Shown one piece after another: positions 52,348 through 61,460 of a DNA stretch of 64,000 nucleotides (the stretch's first letter is position 1; every line of letters begins with the position of its first letter). Location: contig NZ_JAABOK010000018.1 in the NCBI RefSeq assembly GCF_009928525.1, forward strand, positions 51,536 to 115,535, read 5' to 3'. Under the pieces are notes generated by a model that saw only the letters and a program-made list of their open reading frames with translations, did no database searches and was not told where the DNA came from. The position numbers were made by a program, and so were the translations under genes. This DNA comes from Chitinophaga solisilvae (GTDB taxonomy: Bacteria; Bacteroidota; Bacteroidia; Chitinophagales; Chitinophagaceae).

Positions 52348-52998
52348 ATGATTCGTTTTGCTATTTCACTGGTGATCACCATCGGTATTTTCATTTACTG
52401 GAGAATTGAAATAAAGCGTACAGAGAGATTTTCATTTTTACATCAGGTGAAGGCGGAGGATTTAAAGAACATCTTTCATGCTGATACTGCGCCCAGTATT
52501 GCACTTAAAGTATGGGATACAGCCAGGATCAGCCGTGGCGTGTCAGGCACTCCGAACCAGGCTGCTTATCATGGCGTTAAGGTGAAGGTCTGGCATGACA
52601 CTTCCCGCTTGAAAAAGTATACGGGTCTGGTTAAACCTGCATCTGTTACCGGGAGCGGGTATGCTGTTTACCGTTTCTCGCATACCGTTTCTGTCGGTAA
52701 GATGGCTGAAGTGCTGCATGAGAACGGATTTGAACGGAGGGTCGCCAGAACAATTGCCGGGAAGGCATCCAGGCTGATGAATGGCAGGTTCAAGGCGTTT
52801 TCCTTTGCGGTTACCGCTGCCGGCGGCGTTTACCTGGTGGTGGATTATTTCGATGCCACACCGGGAGAAATGATACGTAACAATTATCATGATATAGAAC
52901 GGTTGCGGTGGATAAAGACGATTTTCATTATGGCCGTATTTATGACAGCATATTTCCTGTACCGGTATTTACAGGATAAGCGGATTATGCGCTCATAA
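52348..52998 (+). CDS. Two-helix membrane protein of unknown function
   Basis: 216 residues with a hydrophobic N-terminus (1-19, FAISLVITIGIFIYW) and a C-terminal helix (about 188-206, IKTIFIMAVFMTAYFLYRY), leaving a basic extracytoplasmic or cytoplasmic domain of about 165 residues between. No motif recognised. Preceded by about 150 non-coding bases, convergent with the MFS gene (10-base gap). Confidence 0.6.
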   Translation: MIRFAISLVITIGIFIYWRIEIKRTERFSFLHQVKAEDLKNIFHADTAPSIALKVWDTARISRGVSGTPNQAAYHGVKVKVWHDTSRLKKYTGLVKPASVTGSGYAVYRFSHTVSVGKMAEVLHENGFERRVARTIAGKASRLMNGRFKAFSFAVTAAGGVYLVVDYFDATPGEMIRNNYHDIERLRWIKTIFIMAVFMTAYFLYRYLQDKRIMRS

Positions 52999-53008
52999 AA
53001 TCTCCGTG

Positions 53009-54547
53009 TCAATGATCCAGGATGACCACCGTGTCTGCATTTTTTTTCCGGGTAGAGGTGATGAGCAACAGTGGGAGAGATAGCAGGAAGATACCGCCTA
53101 CGAGCAGAAATGTGTCGCTGTAGCTGAGCAGGGCGCTTTGCCTGATGACGGAGCTGTCCAGCGCTTTCAGGGCGCTGTTATGCGCTTCTCCGGCGGTGGC
53201 GCCTTTAGACATAAAGTAGTGTGTATAACCGGAGAGGCGTTGCATGACGGCGGGGTTGGAGGGATCGAGGTGGGAGACGAGATCGTACCGGTGTTGTGCG
53301 TTGCGGTTATGCAGGTAGGTATTCACGATGGCGATACCGAAAGAGCCGCCCAGCTGCCGCATCATGTTGTTGAGGGCAGCACCCTGCGGGATGTCTGCCG
53401 CAGCCAGGGAGGACACTGCCAGGGTGGTGAGTGGTACGGTAACGAGTGCAAGTCCTACGCCGCGCCAGATGAGGTAGCGGGTGATCTGTGCAGCGCCTGC
53501 ATCCTGGTTGAGTCCTGACATCTGCCAGCTGAAGAGTACGAATAGCCCCATGCCCGCGAGGATCAGCCAGACTGGTCTGACGCCCCGCTGCAACAGGCGG
53601 GCAGAGATGATAAGTCCGCCGATAGCCAGGCAGGCTCCTGGCAGCAGCAGCATACCGGTTTGCAGGGGAGTAAAGTAGAGCAGCCGTTGGGCCATTACAG
53701 GGGTGAGAAAGACAGAGCTGAAGATGCCCATGCCGGAGACGAAGGTGAGTATGGCCGCGATGCTGAGATTGCGGCTTTTGAGTACCCGCAGGTCTACTAC
53801 GGGGTGGGGTATACGAAGTTCCCACCAGATAAACATTGCGATGCCCAGGAAGGCGGCGACGGAGAGCCAGACGATATAGGCCGCTTCAAACCAGTCATCC
53901 GTTTCGCCCCGCTCCAGTACTGTCTGCAGGGCGCTCACCCCGATAGCCAGCAGCAGTATGCCCGTCCAGTCTATTTTCTGTGCTACCGGTTTTTGTGCCG
54001 GCGGGGGTAGCAGCCGGGAACAGATAACTGCCACCATAATACCGATCGGTATGTTGATATAGAATATCCAGGGCCAGTCATAATACTCCGTGATATATCC
54101 GCCCAGTGTAGGTCCTATAGTGGGACCAATGAATACGCCGATACCGAACAGGGCGCTGGCGATGTTTTGCTTTTCTTTGGGGAACTGTTCAAATACAATT
54201 ACCTGTGACACCGACAGCAGGGCGCCGCCGCCGATGCCTTGCAGGAAGCGGAATGCCACAAGCATCCAGATGTTGGTGGCCTGCCCGCACAAAAATGAGA
54301 AGAGGGTGAAGGCGATGATGGAGCCGATGTAATAGTTCCTGCGTCCCAGCCGGGCAGCCAGGAATCCCGTGATGGGGATGATGATGACATTGGCGATGGC
54401 ATAGGCAGTAATGACCCAGGAGGCATCTTCCAGGGTAGCGCCCAGGTTGCCGCTCATGTGCGACAACGCTACGTTGACGATAGAAGTATCTATTAATTCC
54501 ATGATGGCTGCGGTGATTACCGCCAGGATCAGTACTGTCTTCTGCAT
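53009..54547 (-). CDS. DHA2-family MFS drug efflux transporter (EmrB/QacA type)
   Basis: 512 residues, about 14 membrane helices. Motif A-like GFLAARLGRRNYY, motif C-like GVFIGPTIGPTLGGYI, and the start LAVITAAIMELIDTSIVNVALSHM typical of 14-TMS exporters of lipophilic drugs. A TATACCGATTGGTATA operator lies 13 bases before its start, matching those before the SDR and TetR genes, so the adjacent TetR very likely represses it. Confidence 0.9.
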   Translation of the reverse strand: MQKTVLILAVITAAIMELIDTSIVNVALSHMSGNLGATLEDASWVITAYAIANVIIIPITGFLAARLGRRNYYIGSIIAFTLFSFLCGQATNIWMLVAFRFLQGIGGGALLSVSQVIVFEQFPKEKQNIASALFGIGVFIGPTIGPTLGGYITEYYDWPWIFYINIPIGIMVAVICSRLLPPPAQKPVAQKIDWTGILLLAIGVSALQTVLERGETDDWFEAAYIVWLSVAAFLGIAMFIWWELRIPHPVVDLRVLKSRNLSIAAILTFVSGMGIFSSVFLTPVMAQRLLYFTPLQTGMLLLPGACLAIGGLIISARLLQRGVRPVWLILAGMGLFVLFSWQMSGLNQDAGAAQITRYLIWRGVGLALVTVPLTTLAVSSLAAADIPQGAALNNMMRQLGGSFGIAIVNTYLHNRNAQHRYDLVSHLDPSNPAVMQRLSGYTHYFMSKGATAGEAHNSALKALDSSVIRQSALLSYSDTFLLVGGIFLLSLPLLLITSTRKKNADTVVILDH

Positions 54548-54560
54548 AGGTGATATGTTA

Positions 54561-54576
54561 TATACCGATTGGTATA
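54561..54576. promoter_or_regulatory. TetR-type operator before MFS gene
   Basis: TATACCGATTGGTATA, one mismatch pair away from a perfect palindrome, lies 13 bases upstream of the MFS ATG. Same sequence class as 55353-55368 and 56001-56016. Confidence 0.75.
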
Positions 54577-54602
54577 TTTTATGATAAAAAAAACGGATGT
54601 AT

Positions 54603-55340
54603 TTATGCTCTGCCGGCGTTCATGGTCTGGAGGGCGGTTTCGGGAGAAGTGAGGTGCAACTGATAGAACTGCGCAGTATCGCCCACATGGATTTCGTAAA
54701 CATCTGCCGCCAGCGCTGCGAGGAATTCAGCAGCCACCTGTTGTGGCGGAATGCCGTTGCTGCCGCCGATATCGCGGGAGAAAGCGGTATTCACGAGGGG
54801 AGGCATCAGTTCAAATACGCGTATGGGTGCTACGGAGAGGCGGAGCGACTGTGTATAGGAGTGGAGTGCGGCCTTGCTGGCAGCATAGGTGGGTATGTTG
54901 GCAGAAGGCGCAAAAGCTACGATGGAGCTTACCTGTACAATGGCAGCTTCCGGCTGCCTGCCCAGCAGTGGCAGCAGCATTTCTGTGAGCTGAATAACGG
55001 AGAAGTAATTGGTCAGCATTTCATCGGCGGCTTTTTCCATGGCGTCGGCCCTGTCTGACAGCCGGTAGGTGTATGCCTTGCCGGCGTTGTTGATGAGTAT
55101 GTTGAGTTGTGGATACTCCTGTTCCAGGATGCGGAGCAGCCGTTTTACATCCGTGTGCAGGGTAACGTCGCAGGCGATGGGGATGATGCCGGGAATGGCA
55201 GCGGCGGCCTGTTCCAGCCGTCCGGTATCTCTTCCGGTGATGATGACCGTGTTGCCTTGCTGTTGCAGGGTGCGGGCCAGTTCCAGGCCGATGCCTGCAC
55301 TGCCGCCGGTAATAAGTACCGTGTTGTTGCTTGTTTTCAT
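54603..55340 (-). CDS. Short-chain dehydrogenase/reductase (DltE-like)
   Basis: 245 residues. Cofactor motif TGGSAGIG (12-19), NNAGKAYTYR and the catalytic Ser/Tyr/Lys set in VQVSSIVAFAPSANIPTYAASKAALH. The name-like family members are oxidoreductases of unknown substrate. An operator palindrome 12 bases before its start ties it to the TetR gene upstream and the MFS exporter downstream; it may modify a toxic compound. Confidence 0.88.
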   Translation of the reverse strand: MKTSNNTVLITGGSAGIGLELARTLQQQGNTVIITGRDTGRLEQAAAAIPGIIPIACDVTLHTDVKRLLRILEQEYPQLNILINNAGKAYTYRLSDRADAMEKAADEMLTNYFSVIQLTEMLLPLLGRQPEAAIVQVSSIVAFAPSANIPTYAASKAALHSYTQSLRLSVAPIRVFELMPPLVNTAFSRDIGGSNGIPPQQVAAEFLAALAADVYEIHVGDTAQFYQLHLTSPETALQTMNAGRA

Positions 55341-55352
55341 GCTTGTTTGTTT

Positions 55353-55368
55353 TATACCGATCGGTATA
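55353..55368. promoter_or_regulatory. TetR-type operator before SDR gene
   Basis: Perfect 16-base palindrome TATACCGATCGGTATA, between the tetR stop and the SDR start. Confidence 0.8.
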
Positions 55369-55387
55369 TTTTTATATAAAAAAATAA

Positions 55388-55972
55388 TCAGAGTGCCTGG
55401 ATCAATTTTTCAACGGACTGCATAATAGCGTTGCGGTAGTGCATTTTGCCGGTGAGTTTGGCAATCATGATACAGCCTTCTATCATGGCGATCATGGTAA
55501 GGGCGGTTTGTTCAGGATCTGTTTTTTTACTGAATTCACCGTTACGGATACCTTTTTCCACGATGGCGGCGAGCCTGTCTTTCCACGCAAGTATAGCTTC
55601 GGCGGCTTTCTGTTTCAGTGCCGGATGCGTATCATCTGCTTCGGTGGCAGTATTGAGCATAGGGCAGCCGCCGGCAGGGAAAGGATGCTTCAGAAAGTTG
55701 GAATACACCTGTACATACGCCATCAGCTTACCCCGGCAGGTATCCTGCCTGGCGGTTTCCTGCGCCATAATAGCGGTTACCTGCTGCAGGTTATGATCAA
55801 ATGCCGCCAGCGCCACTTCATCTTTACTGGCGAAGTTGCCGTAAATGCTGCCTTTGGTCAGCCCCGTCGCATTGGTCATATCACTCAGCGAAGTGCCGGC
55901 ATATCCTTTCTCATTAAATACCGGTGCGGTCATCTCCACAATAAACTGCCTTGTTTTTTCTGCTTTACTCAT
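55388..55972 (-). CDS. TetR/AcrR-family repressor of the SDR-MFS genes
   Basis: 194 residues from ATG 55972 (an in-frame GTG lies one codon upstream). N-terminal helix-turn-helix (YAGTSLSDMTNATGLTKGSIYGNFASKDEV), all-helical ligand domain after it. Three near-identical palindromes lie before this gene, the SDR gene and the MFS gene, which is the expected pattern of autoregulation plus repression of the neighbours. Confidence 0.9.
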   Translation of the reverse strand: MSKAEKTRQFIVEMTAPVFNEKGYAGTSLSDMTNATGLTKGSIYGNFASKDEVALAAFDHNLQQVTAIMAQETARQDTCRGKLMAYVQVYSNFLKHPFPAGGCPMLNTATEADDTHPALKQKAAEAILAWKDRLAAIVEKGIRNGEFSKKTDPEQTALTMIAMIEGCIMIAKLTGKMHYRNAIMQSVEKLIQAL

Positions 55973-56000
55973 CACCGCTTTAGTTTTGTTGATACAAAAT

Positions 56001-56016
56001 TATACCATTCGGTATA
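56001..56016. promoter_or_regulatory. TetR-type operator before tetR
   Basis: TATACCATTCGGTATA, near-palindrome, 29 bases upstream of the tetR ATG; third member of the operator set. Confidence 0.75.
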
Positions 56017-56052
56017 AAATAAACAAATTTATTTTTGGAGACACCGGTTTTT

Positions 56053-56205
56053 GATTAATTACGAATTACGAATTACGAATTGCGAATGCAGGAGCGAAGA
56101 TTAAAACGTAGATGAAGGCGGATGTTTTCTAATTAGCACCCTTCATCTACATTTTAATCTTCGCTCCTGCATTCGCAATTCGTAATTCGTAATTCGTAAT
56201 TAATC
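56053..56205. repeat. Long inverted repeat P4 (66-base arms)
   Basis: Left arm 56053-56118 and right arm 56140-56205 pair with one mismatch; loop 21 bases. Arms carry GATTAATTACGAATTACG-type heptamers, then GCAGGAGCGAAGATTAAAA. The right arm reaches into the next TetR gene: bases 56200-56205 provide its last codon and stop. Confidence 0.92.
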
Positions 56206-56790
56206 AAAAACCAGTACCCTCCTTCCTTTCCTGTTCGCAAGTCCGTACAGGAAAAGCCTGTTCACCTCCCCGTATACCTGGTGGAAATCGTTCCGTGGGG
56301 TGAACCGTTCTTCAGTCATAAACCTTAATTGCGCCATGTACACAGCGGTTATTACTGACCTGTCGATATTGCTGCGGTAGAGGTCTTCCTGCTGGCCCCT
56401 GTGAAGGTTCTGAAGGAGACAGGCAGAGAAGCTTTCTTCTTTGAATACTTCCAGCCGCATCCAGGAGGCGGGATAGTAATGTTTCAGATCCCGCAGGAAT
56501 AGGGTAGAAGTAGTCTCCACTATTTTCTCTGCAGCACACAGCAATTGTTTCAGCTCTGCAATGGCATTGGCAGCCATATGTCTGTTCAGGGAAAGATACC
56601 TGTCTGCTTTCTCCACCCACTCCGCCACCATCAGCGCCACGAGCTTTTCCTTGCTGTCAAAATGCTCAAAAAATACAGTGGTGCTGAACCGGCAGTTTTG
56701 CGCAATTTCATCAATACTCACAGCCCTGATACCTTTTTGAAGAAAGAGAGCAGCGGCTGTGTGGAAGAAGTGATGGTATTCGTGTTTCAT
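56200..56790 (-). CDS. TetR/AcrR-family regulator at the end of the RND operon
   Basis: 196 residues. Helix-turn-helix IRAVSIDEIAQNCRFSTTVFFEHFDSKEKL near the N-terminus, helical C-terminus with a 'NRKGRRVLVFD' end. Its stop codon comes from palindrome P4 and its upstream flank holds palindrome P5, so the gene is bracketed by repeats. It follows the TolC gene of the efflux operon in the same direction and may repress that operon. Confidence 0.88.
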   Translation of the reverse strand: MKHEYHHFFHTAAALFLQKGIRAVSIDEIAQNCRFSTTVFFEHFDSKEKLVALMVAEWVEKADRYLSLNRHMAANAIAELKQLLCAAEKIVETTSTLFLRDLKHYYPASWMRLEVFKEESFSACLLQNLHRGQQEDLYRSNIDRSVITAVYMAQLRFMTEERFTPRNDFHQVYGEVNRLFLYGLANRKGRRVLVFD

Positions 56791-56811
56791 GGTTTGCCTT
56801 TTTATTGGAGT

Positions 56812-56934
56812 TAATTACGAATTACGAATTGCGAATTACGAATGAGGAGCGTAGATGTAAGCGAAGAAGTAAATGCTTTATCCGCTTACATCTACGCTCC
56901 TCATTCGTAATTCGTAATTCGCAATTCGTAATTA
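56812..56934. repeat. Long inverted repeat P5 (52-base arms)
   Basis: Arms 56812-56863 and 56883-56934 pair with two mismatches, both explained by a swap of a GAATTGC heptamer with a GAATTAC. Core GAGGAGCGTAGATGTAAGCG. Lies between the TolC and TetR genes. Confidence 0.92.
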
Positions 56935-56960
56935 CCCCCCATATTTACGTTTCTCATTCA

Positions 56961-58244
56961 CTACCTAACCTCACCCGTTACCTTCCTGTACACCGCCTCA
57001 TTCACCCGGTATTCTGCTTTGCTGTCAATAACATTACTATAGGCTTGTTGCCAGATGGCCTGGGCTTCGAGTACGTCCTTTCCCGTGGTGGTGCCGGCTT
57101 TGAAGCGATCGGTTGCCAGTCTGACATTTTCCTCCGCCTGGGAGAGGGAGAGGGTGGATGTTTTTATTTTTTTGACGGACTGGTTGAGTGCCAGCCACGA
57201 TTGTTGTACTTCCAGGTTAATCAGCTCTTTGGTATCTTCCAGCTGTTGTTGCTGTGCGGCTATTCTGAGAGATTGTTCCTGTATTTTCCGGGAGCGTTTT
57301 CCCCAGTCGAAGATGGGAATGCTGACGCTGGCAAGTCCGTACCAGGTGGCCATATAGTCTTTGCCGTTGCTGAAGTTGATACGTTTTCCGAGTGCGCCGT
57401 TGCCGCTGGCTGTAATGCCGATGGCGGGCAGGAAGTCGCTTTGCAGTATTTTTTTCTGCAGCGTTTCCGCATCGAGTATATTCTCCAGCATTTTTATCTC
57501 CGGGCGTTGTGTTGCGGCCTGGATGGCAGGACTGCCGGTAAGTTCGCTGAAGTCGCCGGTAACGGAGTCGGCTACTGCGAAATCAGTCTGGCCCGGCATA
57601 CCGGTAATCTGTGCCAGCACCAGCTTCGCCATGATAAGTCCGTCGTTGGCGCGGGTGATGTTGAGTGCGGCTTCATTAAGACTAACCTCCACACGCAGCA
57701 GATCATTTTTATAAATGAGTCCTGCCTCGTAGGCGTTCTTCAGCTCAGTATGCAGTGCCTGCAGCATTTCCTGGTATCTGCCGGCGAGGATAATCTTTTC
57801 TTTTACCTGTACCACCTGCCAGTAGGCTTTGTCGGCGTTGAGCAATACTTCTGCGGAAGTGAGTTCCTTTTGTGCAGACTGTATGCTGATAGCCTTTCCT
57901 GCAGCAGCTTTACCGAGACGGATTTTTCCACCGGCATAGATGGCCTGTGTGGCAGTAACGGCTGCGCTGCCCACATATTCCGGTATCAGGCCACCCATGG
58001 CGCCTCCTATCGGTTTGCCGAGATATGCGCCCAGGAGGGAGCCGTCAACAGAAGGGTAGGCGCTGGCGGCAACGGCCTGTTGTGCTGCGGTAGCGGCTTC
58101 CACCTGATATTGTGCCGCCCTGATTTTTTTGTTTTGTTCCAGGGCCATACGCCGGCATGCTTCGGCTGTCAGCGCCGGCGTTTGTGCCATGATATGGCTG
58201 GCTGTCAGCAGTGCTGACAGTAATAACAGTAGTCTGCAGTTCAT
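56961..58244 (-). CDS. TolC-family outer membrane efflux protein
   Basis: 427 residues with signal peptide (ending SHIMAQ) and two coiled-coil repeats (ACRRMALEQNKKIRAAQYQVEAAT, AGLIYKNDLLRVEVSLNEAALNITRAND). Third gene of an adaptor-pump-channel operon on the minus strand, 54 bases after the pump. Confidence 0.9.
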   Translation of the reverse strand: MNCRLLLLLSALLTASHIMAQTPALTAEACRRMALEQNKKIRAAQYQVEAATAAQQAVAASAYPSVDGSLLGAYLGKPIGGAMGGLIPEYVGSAAVTATQAIYAGGKIRLGKAAAGKAISIQSAQKELTSAEVLLNADKAYWQVVQVKEKIILAGRYQEMLQALHTELKNAYEAGLIYKNDLLRVEVSLNEAALNITRANDGLIMAKLVLAQITGMPGQTDFAVADSVTGDFSELTGSPAIQAATQRPEIKMLENILDAETLQKKILQSDFLPAIGITASGNGALGKRINFSNGKDYMATWYGLASVSIPIFDWGKRSRKIQEQSLRIAAQQQQLEDTKELINLEVQQSWLALNQSVKKIKTSTLSLSQAEENVRLATDRFKAGTTTGKDVLEAQAIWQQAYSNVIDSKAEYRVNEAVYRKVTGEVR

Positions 58245-58298
58245 TGTCGTTATTTTACAGGCAGATGGCCCGCCGGGGCCACCTGCAGCATCAGTTAA

Positions 58299-61200
58299 TC
58301 AATGGGCCGGTTTGTACATGATATCGGTGTCTGCATCTTCCGCCACTACAGGCTCCGGAGCAGGACGTACAAACAGGTAGTAAAGCACGGGTATCACAAA
58401 GAGGGTGAGTACCATGGAAACGAGGAGGCCGGAGGCCAGCACGCTGCCCAGGGGCGCCCACAGCGGCGATTTGCCTATAATCATGGGCAGCACTCCGATG
58501 GCGGCAGCAGCCGATGTCAGGAAGATGGGCCGCATCCTGCGTTTGGCTGCCGCCAGCGCAGCGGCTTTGATGCTGTAATGATGATCGCGTACCAGCTCAT
58601 CGGCATAGTCTACCAGGATAATACCGTTGCGCACCACAATGCCTATCAGGCTGATAATGCCCATGAAGGCAGTCATCCCCATCGGGTTGCCGGTGATGTA
58701 TAATCCCAGGAAGGCGCCCAGTAAACTCAGCGGGAAAGTAGCGAGGATGATGAGCGTTTTACCGAAGGTTTTGAACTGGAACAGTAAGGTCAGCAGAATG
58801 AGGATCAGGCTTGTTCCCAGCGCTTTGCCCATACCCGGTGCGTTCTCCTGGGAAGACTCTGCATCGCCGCCGTATTCAATGGAGATACCTTCCGGCAGCT
58901 GCAGCCGCTCAATTTCGGGCTGCGCCTTTTTCAGTATTTCAGAGGCCATGATGCCCAGCTGCGCTTCCGATAAAACGGTGAGCGTACGGATACCGTTCCG
59001 GTGCGCAATAACGCCGGTATGCCAGGAGGGCGTCAGTTCTGCCACTTCCTTCAGCGGTACTTTGCTGCCGTACATATTGTTCAGATGCAGGCGGCCAAGG
59101 TCGCTGAAATCCTTTCTGCTGGAAGCGTCCATGCGGAGAAATATATCTACCGGTTTATCGCCTTCCCATATCTGGGATACGGCGTATCCTTTCAGGCCGG
59201 CTCCGATGGTCTGCGTAATCAGCTGATGGGGAACGCCCAGCCTGGCGGCGGCGTCTTCTTTTATTTTCAGGCTGATGCCGAGGTAGTCGTCTTCATAATC
59301 GGAACGCACCCAGTTGGTACCTGCTGTATTACACAGTATTTCCCGGACCTGTGCGGCTACTTTTTTCTGGTCGTTCATCTGCTCGCCGATGATGCGGATG
59401 GCTACGGGAGAGCCTTCCTGCATGCTCAGCTGCCGCAGCCGTACATAACCGTTGGGAACGAAACCTTCGAACCGGGGCAGGTATTCCTTTACCAGGTCGT
59501 TGGTGGCATCGTTGCCGGTGGTGGTGATAAATACCTGGGCATAGTTGCGGCGCGGCATTTCCGGCGCATAGGTCACATTAAAACGCGGAGAGCTGGTTCC
59601 CACAAAGCTGGCAATACCAGTCACACGTTTGTCTTTCAGCAGTTCCTTTTCTACCAGCTTCACTACTTTCTCCGTTTCTTCCAGGGATGTACCATTAGCC
59701 ATCCATATCTCCGCGTTAAATTGTTTGCTTTCACTTAAAGGGAAGTATTCCTGTTTCACTTTACCGGACAGTATTACTGCGAGTACAACGGCGCCAACGG
59801 CAATGCCGATGGTTGTTTTAGGGAAACTGAATGCCAGCTCCGCGCATTTGTTGAAGGTATGCTGCAGATGATCCAGCAGGCTTTTCCGCTTTCTGGTGGT
59901 ACTTACTTTATGTTTCAATCCTTTTTTGATGAACACATAGCAGGTATAGGGCGTTAGCAGCAACGCCACTGCCATGGAGGTGATAAGTGCGATGGCAATC
60001 GTTACCGGCAGTGCCGCGATAAAGTCTTTGGAGATGCCGTTCATGAACAATGCCAGTGGCGCAAAGGCGAAGATGATGGCGAGTGTGGCGGTGAAGATAG
60101 GAAGCGCCAGCTGCCGCGCAGCCTGCCAGGCTGCAGTCCAGGGCGTAATATCTTCGTCCAGTTTCTCAATATAATTATCCACTACTACGATGGCATTATC
60201 CACCACCATGCCCAGTACGATGATGAGCGCTGCCAGCGTTACCTGGTGTAGTTCTATGGATACAATGTTCATCAGCCCGAAGGTGATGAGAATGGAAACC
60301 GGTGCTGCCAGCGAGGATACGGCTGCTACCCGGAAGGGCAGCAGGAGCATCACCACGATGATGACGGAGGCAATTGCCAGGCCGAACTCCTTCATAAAGT
60401 GGCGGATACTTTCGTCTACCACTTCGGGCTGATTCACGATGGTCGTAATTTTTACATCGCCGGGAAGCTCCTGCTGCAGCACTTTCAGGCGTTCTTCCAC
60501 AATATGTCCGAACTGCACGATGTTGTTGCCCGGCTGCATTTCAATGGCCAGCATCATCACCTTGTCCTCACTGATACGTATAAACGAAGAAGGCTCTTCA
60601 TAGCGGCGTTCTATGGTGGCTATATCTTTCAGCCGTACAACGGTGCCTGCCGGCGTGGTGTAGATAATCTGTGCGCCCAGGTCGGCGGCTGTTTTATACT
60701 GGCTGTTGGTGAATACGGGAAAAGTATTGGAGCTGATGGTCATCTCGCCGGAGTAGCCGGTGATGTTCTGCATCTGCAGGGTGCGTATAATAGTTGACAG
60801 GTCAAAACCATATTGCTGCATCTGCTGATCGTCGATGGTAACATATAGCTGTTGCTTCTGGCCGCCGGACCTGTTAATTTTGGATATTTCCGGAATGGTT
60901 TTGAGCCCGTCTTCTATTTTGTCAAGGTATTTTTCTATATCTGCGTAGCTGCGCTGGTCGGAGGATACGGTGATGATCTGTGCGGTTACATCCCCGAAGC
61001 TGCTGTTGACAACCGGCCCTATAACGCCGCCTGGCAGGGTTTGCCGGGCAAAGGCATTTAAGCCGTGCTGCAGGGTGCTCCAGAATTTTTTCCTGTCTTT
61101 AACAGCGGTATGCAGTTCCACGGTGATGAATACCTGCCCGTCTTTTGTCTGTGATTTTGTTTTCTTCTTATTGACTTCTTCGAAGGAGAACAGGTACTGT

Positions 61201-61439
61201 TCAATTTTGTTGGTTACCTGTTTTTCCATTTGTAATTCATCGGCGCCGGGATAAAAGGCATACACCATGGCGATGGGCATGTCTATCTTCGGATTTTCGG
61301 ACCGGGGCATATTCAGCAGGGAATAGATGCCCAGCAGGAGCAGCAGTGTTACCACTACGATGGTTACCTGTTTGTACCGCATGGCCGCCTCGATAAAGCT
61401 AATTTTTCTCTTTTTCATTCTTCCCGGATTGTCGGACAT
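58299..61439 (-). CDS. RND efflux permease (HAE1/AcrB-like)
   Basis: 1046 residues, full length for the family. Helix 1 YKQVTIVVVTLLLLLGIYSL, TM4 VVDNAIVVVDNYIEKL with the proton-relay Asp, second half TM region GMTAFMGIISLIGIVVRNGIILVDYADE. Substrates are probably hydrophobic toxins or peptides; specificity cannot be read from the sequence. 21 bases after the adaptor gene. Confidence 0.93.
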   Translation of the reverse strand: MSDNPGRMKKRKISFIEAAMRYKQVTIVVVTLLLLLGIYSLLNMPRSENPKIDMPIAMVYAFYPGADELQMEKQVTNKIEQYLFSFEEVNKKKTKSQTKDGQVFITVELHTAVKDRKKFWSTLQHGLNAFARQTLPGGVIGPVVNSSFGDVTAQIITVSSDQRSYADIEKYLDKIEDGLKTIPEISKINRSGGQKQQLYVTIDDQQMQQYGFDLSTIIRTLQMQNITGYSGEMTISSNTFPVFTNSQYKTAADLGAQIIYTTPAGTVVRLKDIATIERRYEEPSSFIRISEDKVMMLAIEMQPGNNIVQFGHIVEERLKVLQQELPGDVKITTIVNQPEVVDESIRHFMKEFGLAIASVIIVVMLLLPFRVAAVSSLAAPVSILITFGLMNIVSIELHQVTLAALIIVLGMVVDNAIVVVDNYIEKLDEDITPWTAAWQAARQLALPIFTATLAIIFAFAPLALFMNGISKDFIAALPVTIAIALITSMAVALLLTPYTCYVFIKKGLKHKVSTTRKRKSLLDHLQHTFNKCAELAFSFPKTTIGIAVGAVVLAVILSGKVKQEYFPLSESKQFNAEIWMANGTSLEETEKVVKLVEKELLKDKRVTGIASFVGTSSPRFNVTYAPEMPRRNYAQVFITTTGNDATNDLVKEYLPRFEGFVPNGYVRLRQLSMQEGSPVAIRIIGEQMNDQKKVAAQVREILCNTAGTNWVRSDYEDDYLGISLKIKEDAAARLGVPHQLITQTIGAGLKGYAVSQIWEGDKPVDIFLRMDASSRKDFSDLGRLHLNNMYGSKVPLKEVAELTPSWHTGVIAHRNGIRTLTVLSEAQLGIMASEILKKAQPEIERLQLPEGISIEYGGDAESSQENAPGMGKALGTSLILILLTLLFQFKTFGKTLIILATFPLSLLGAFLGLYITGNPMGMTAFMGIISLIGIVVRNGIILVDYADELVRDHHYSIKAAALAAAKRRMRPIFLTSAAAAIGVLPMIIGKSPLWAPLGSVLASGLLVSMVLTLFVIPVLYYLFVRPAPEPVVAEDADTDIMYKPAH

Positions 61440-61460
61440 TGTAAATGTTTTTTCGATAGC

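Noticed and set aside
56053..56205. Transposon terminal inverted repeats
   Set aside because: The arms enclose only a 21-base loop, with no room for a transposase; better described as a palindromic element.
56805..58217. Open frame of about 470 codons on the plus strand over the TolC gene
   Set aside because: It begins inside palindrome P5 and is antisense to a clear TolC-family protein; no recognisable domain and a low-quality composition.
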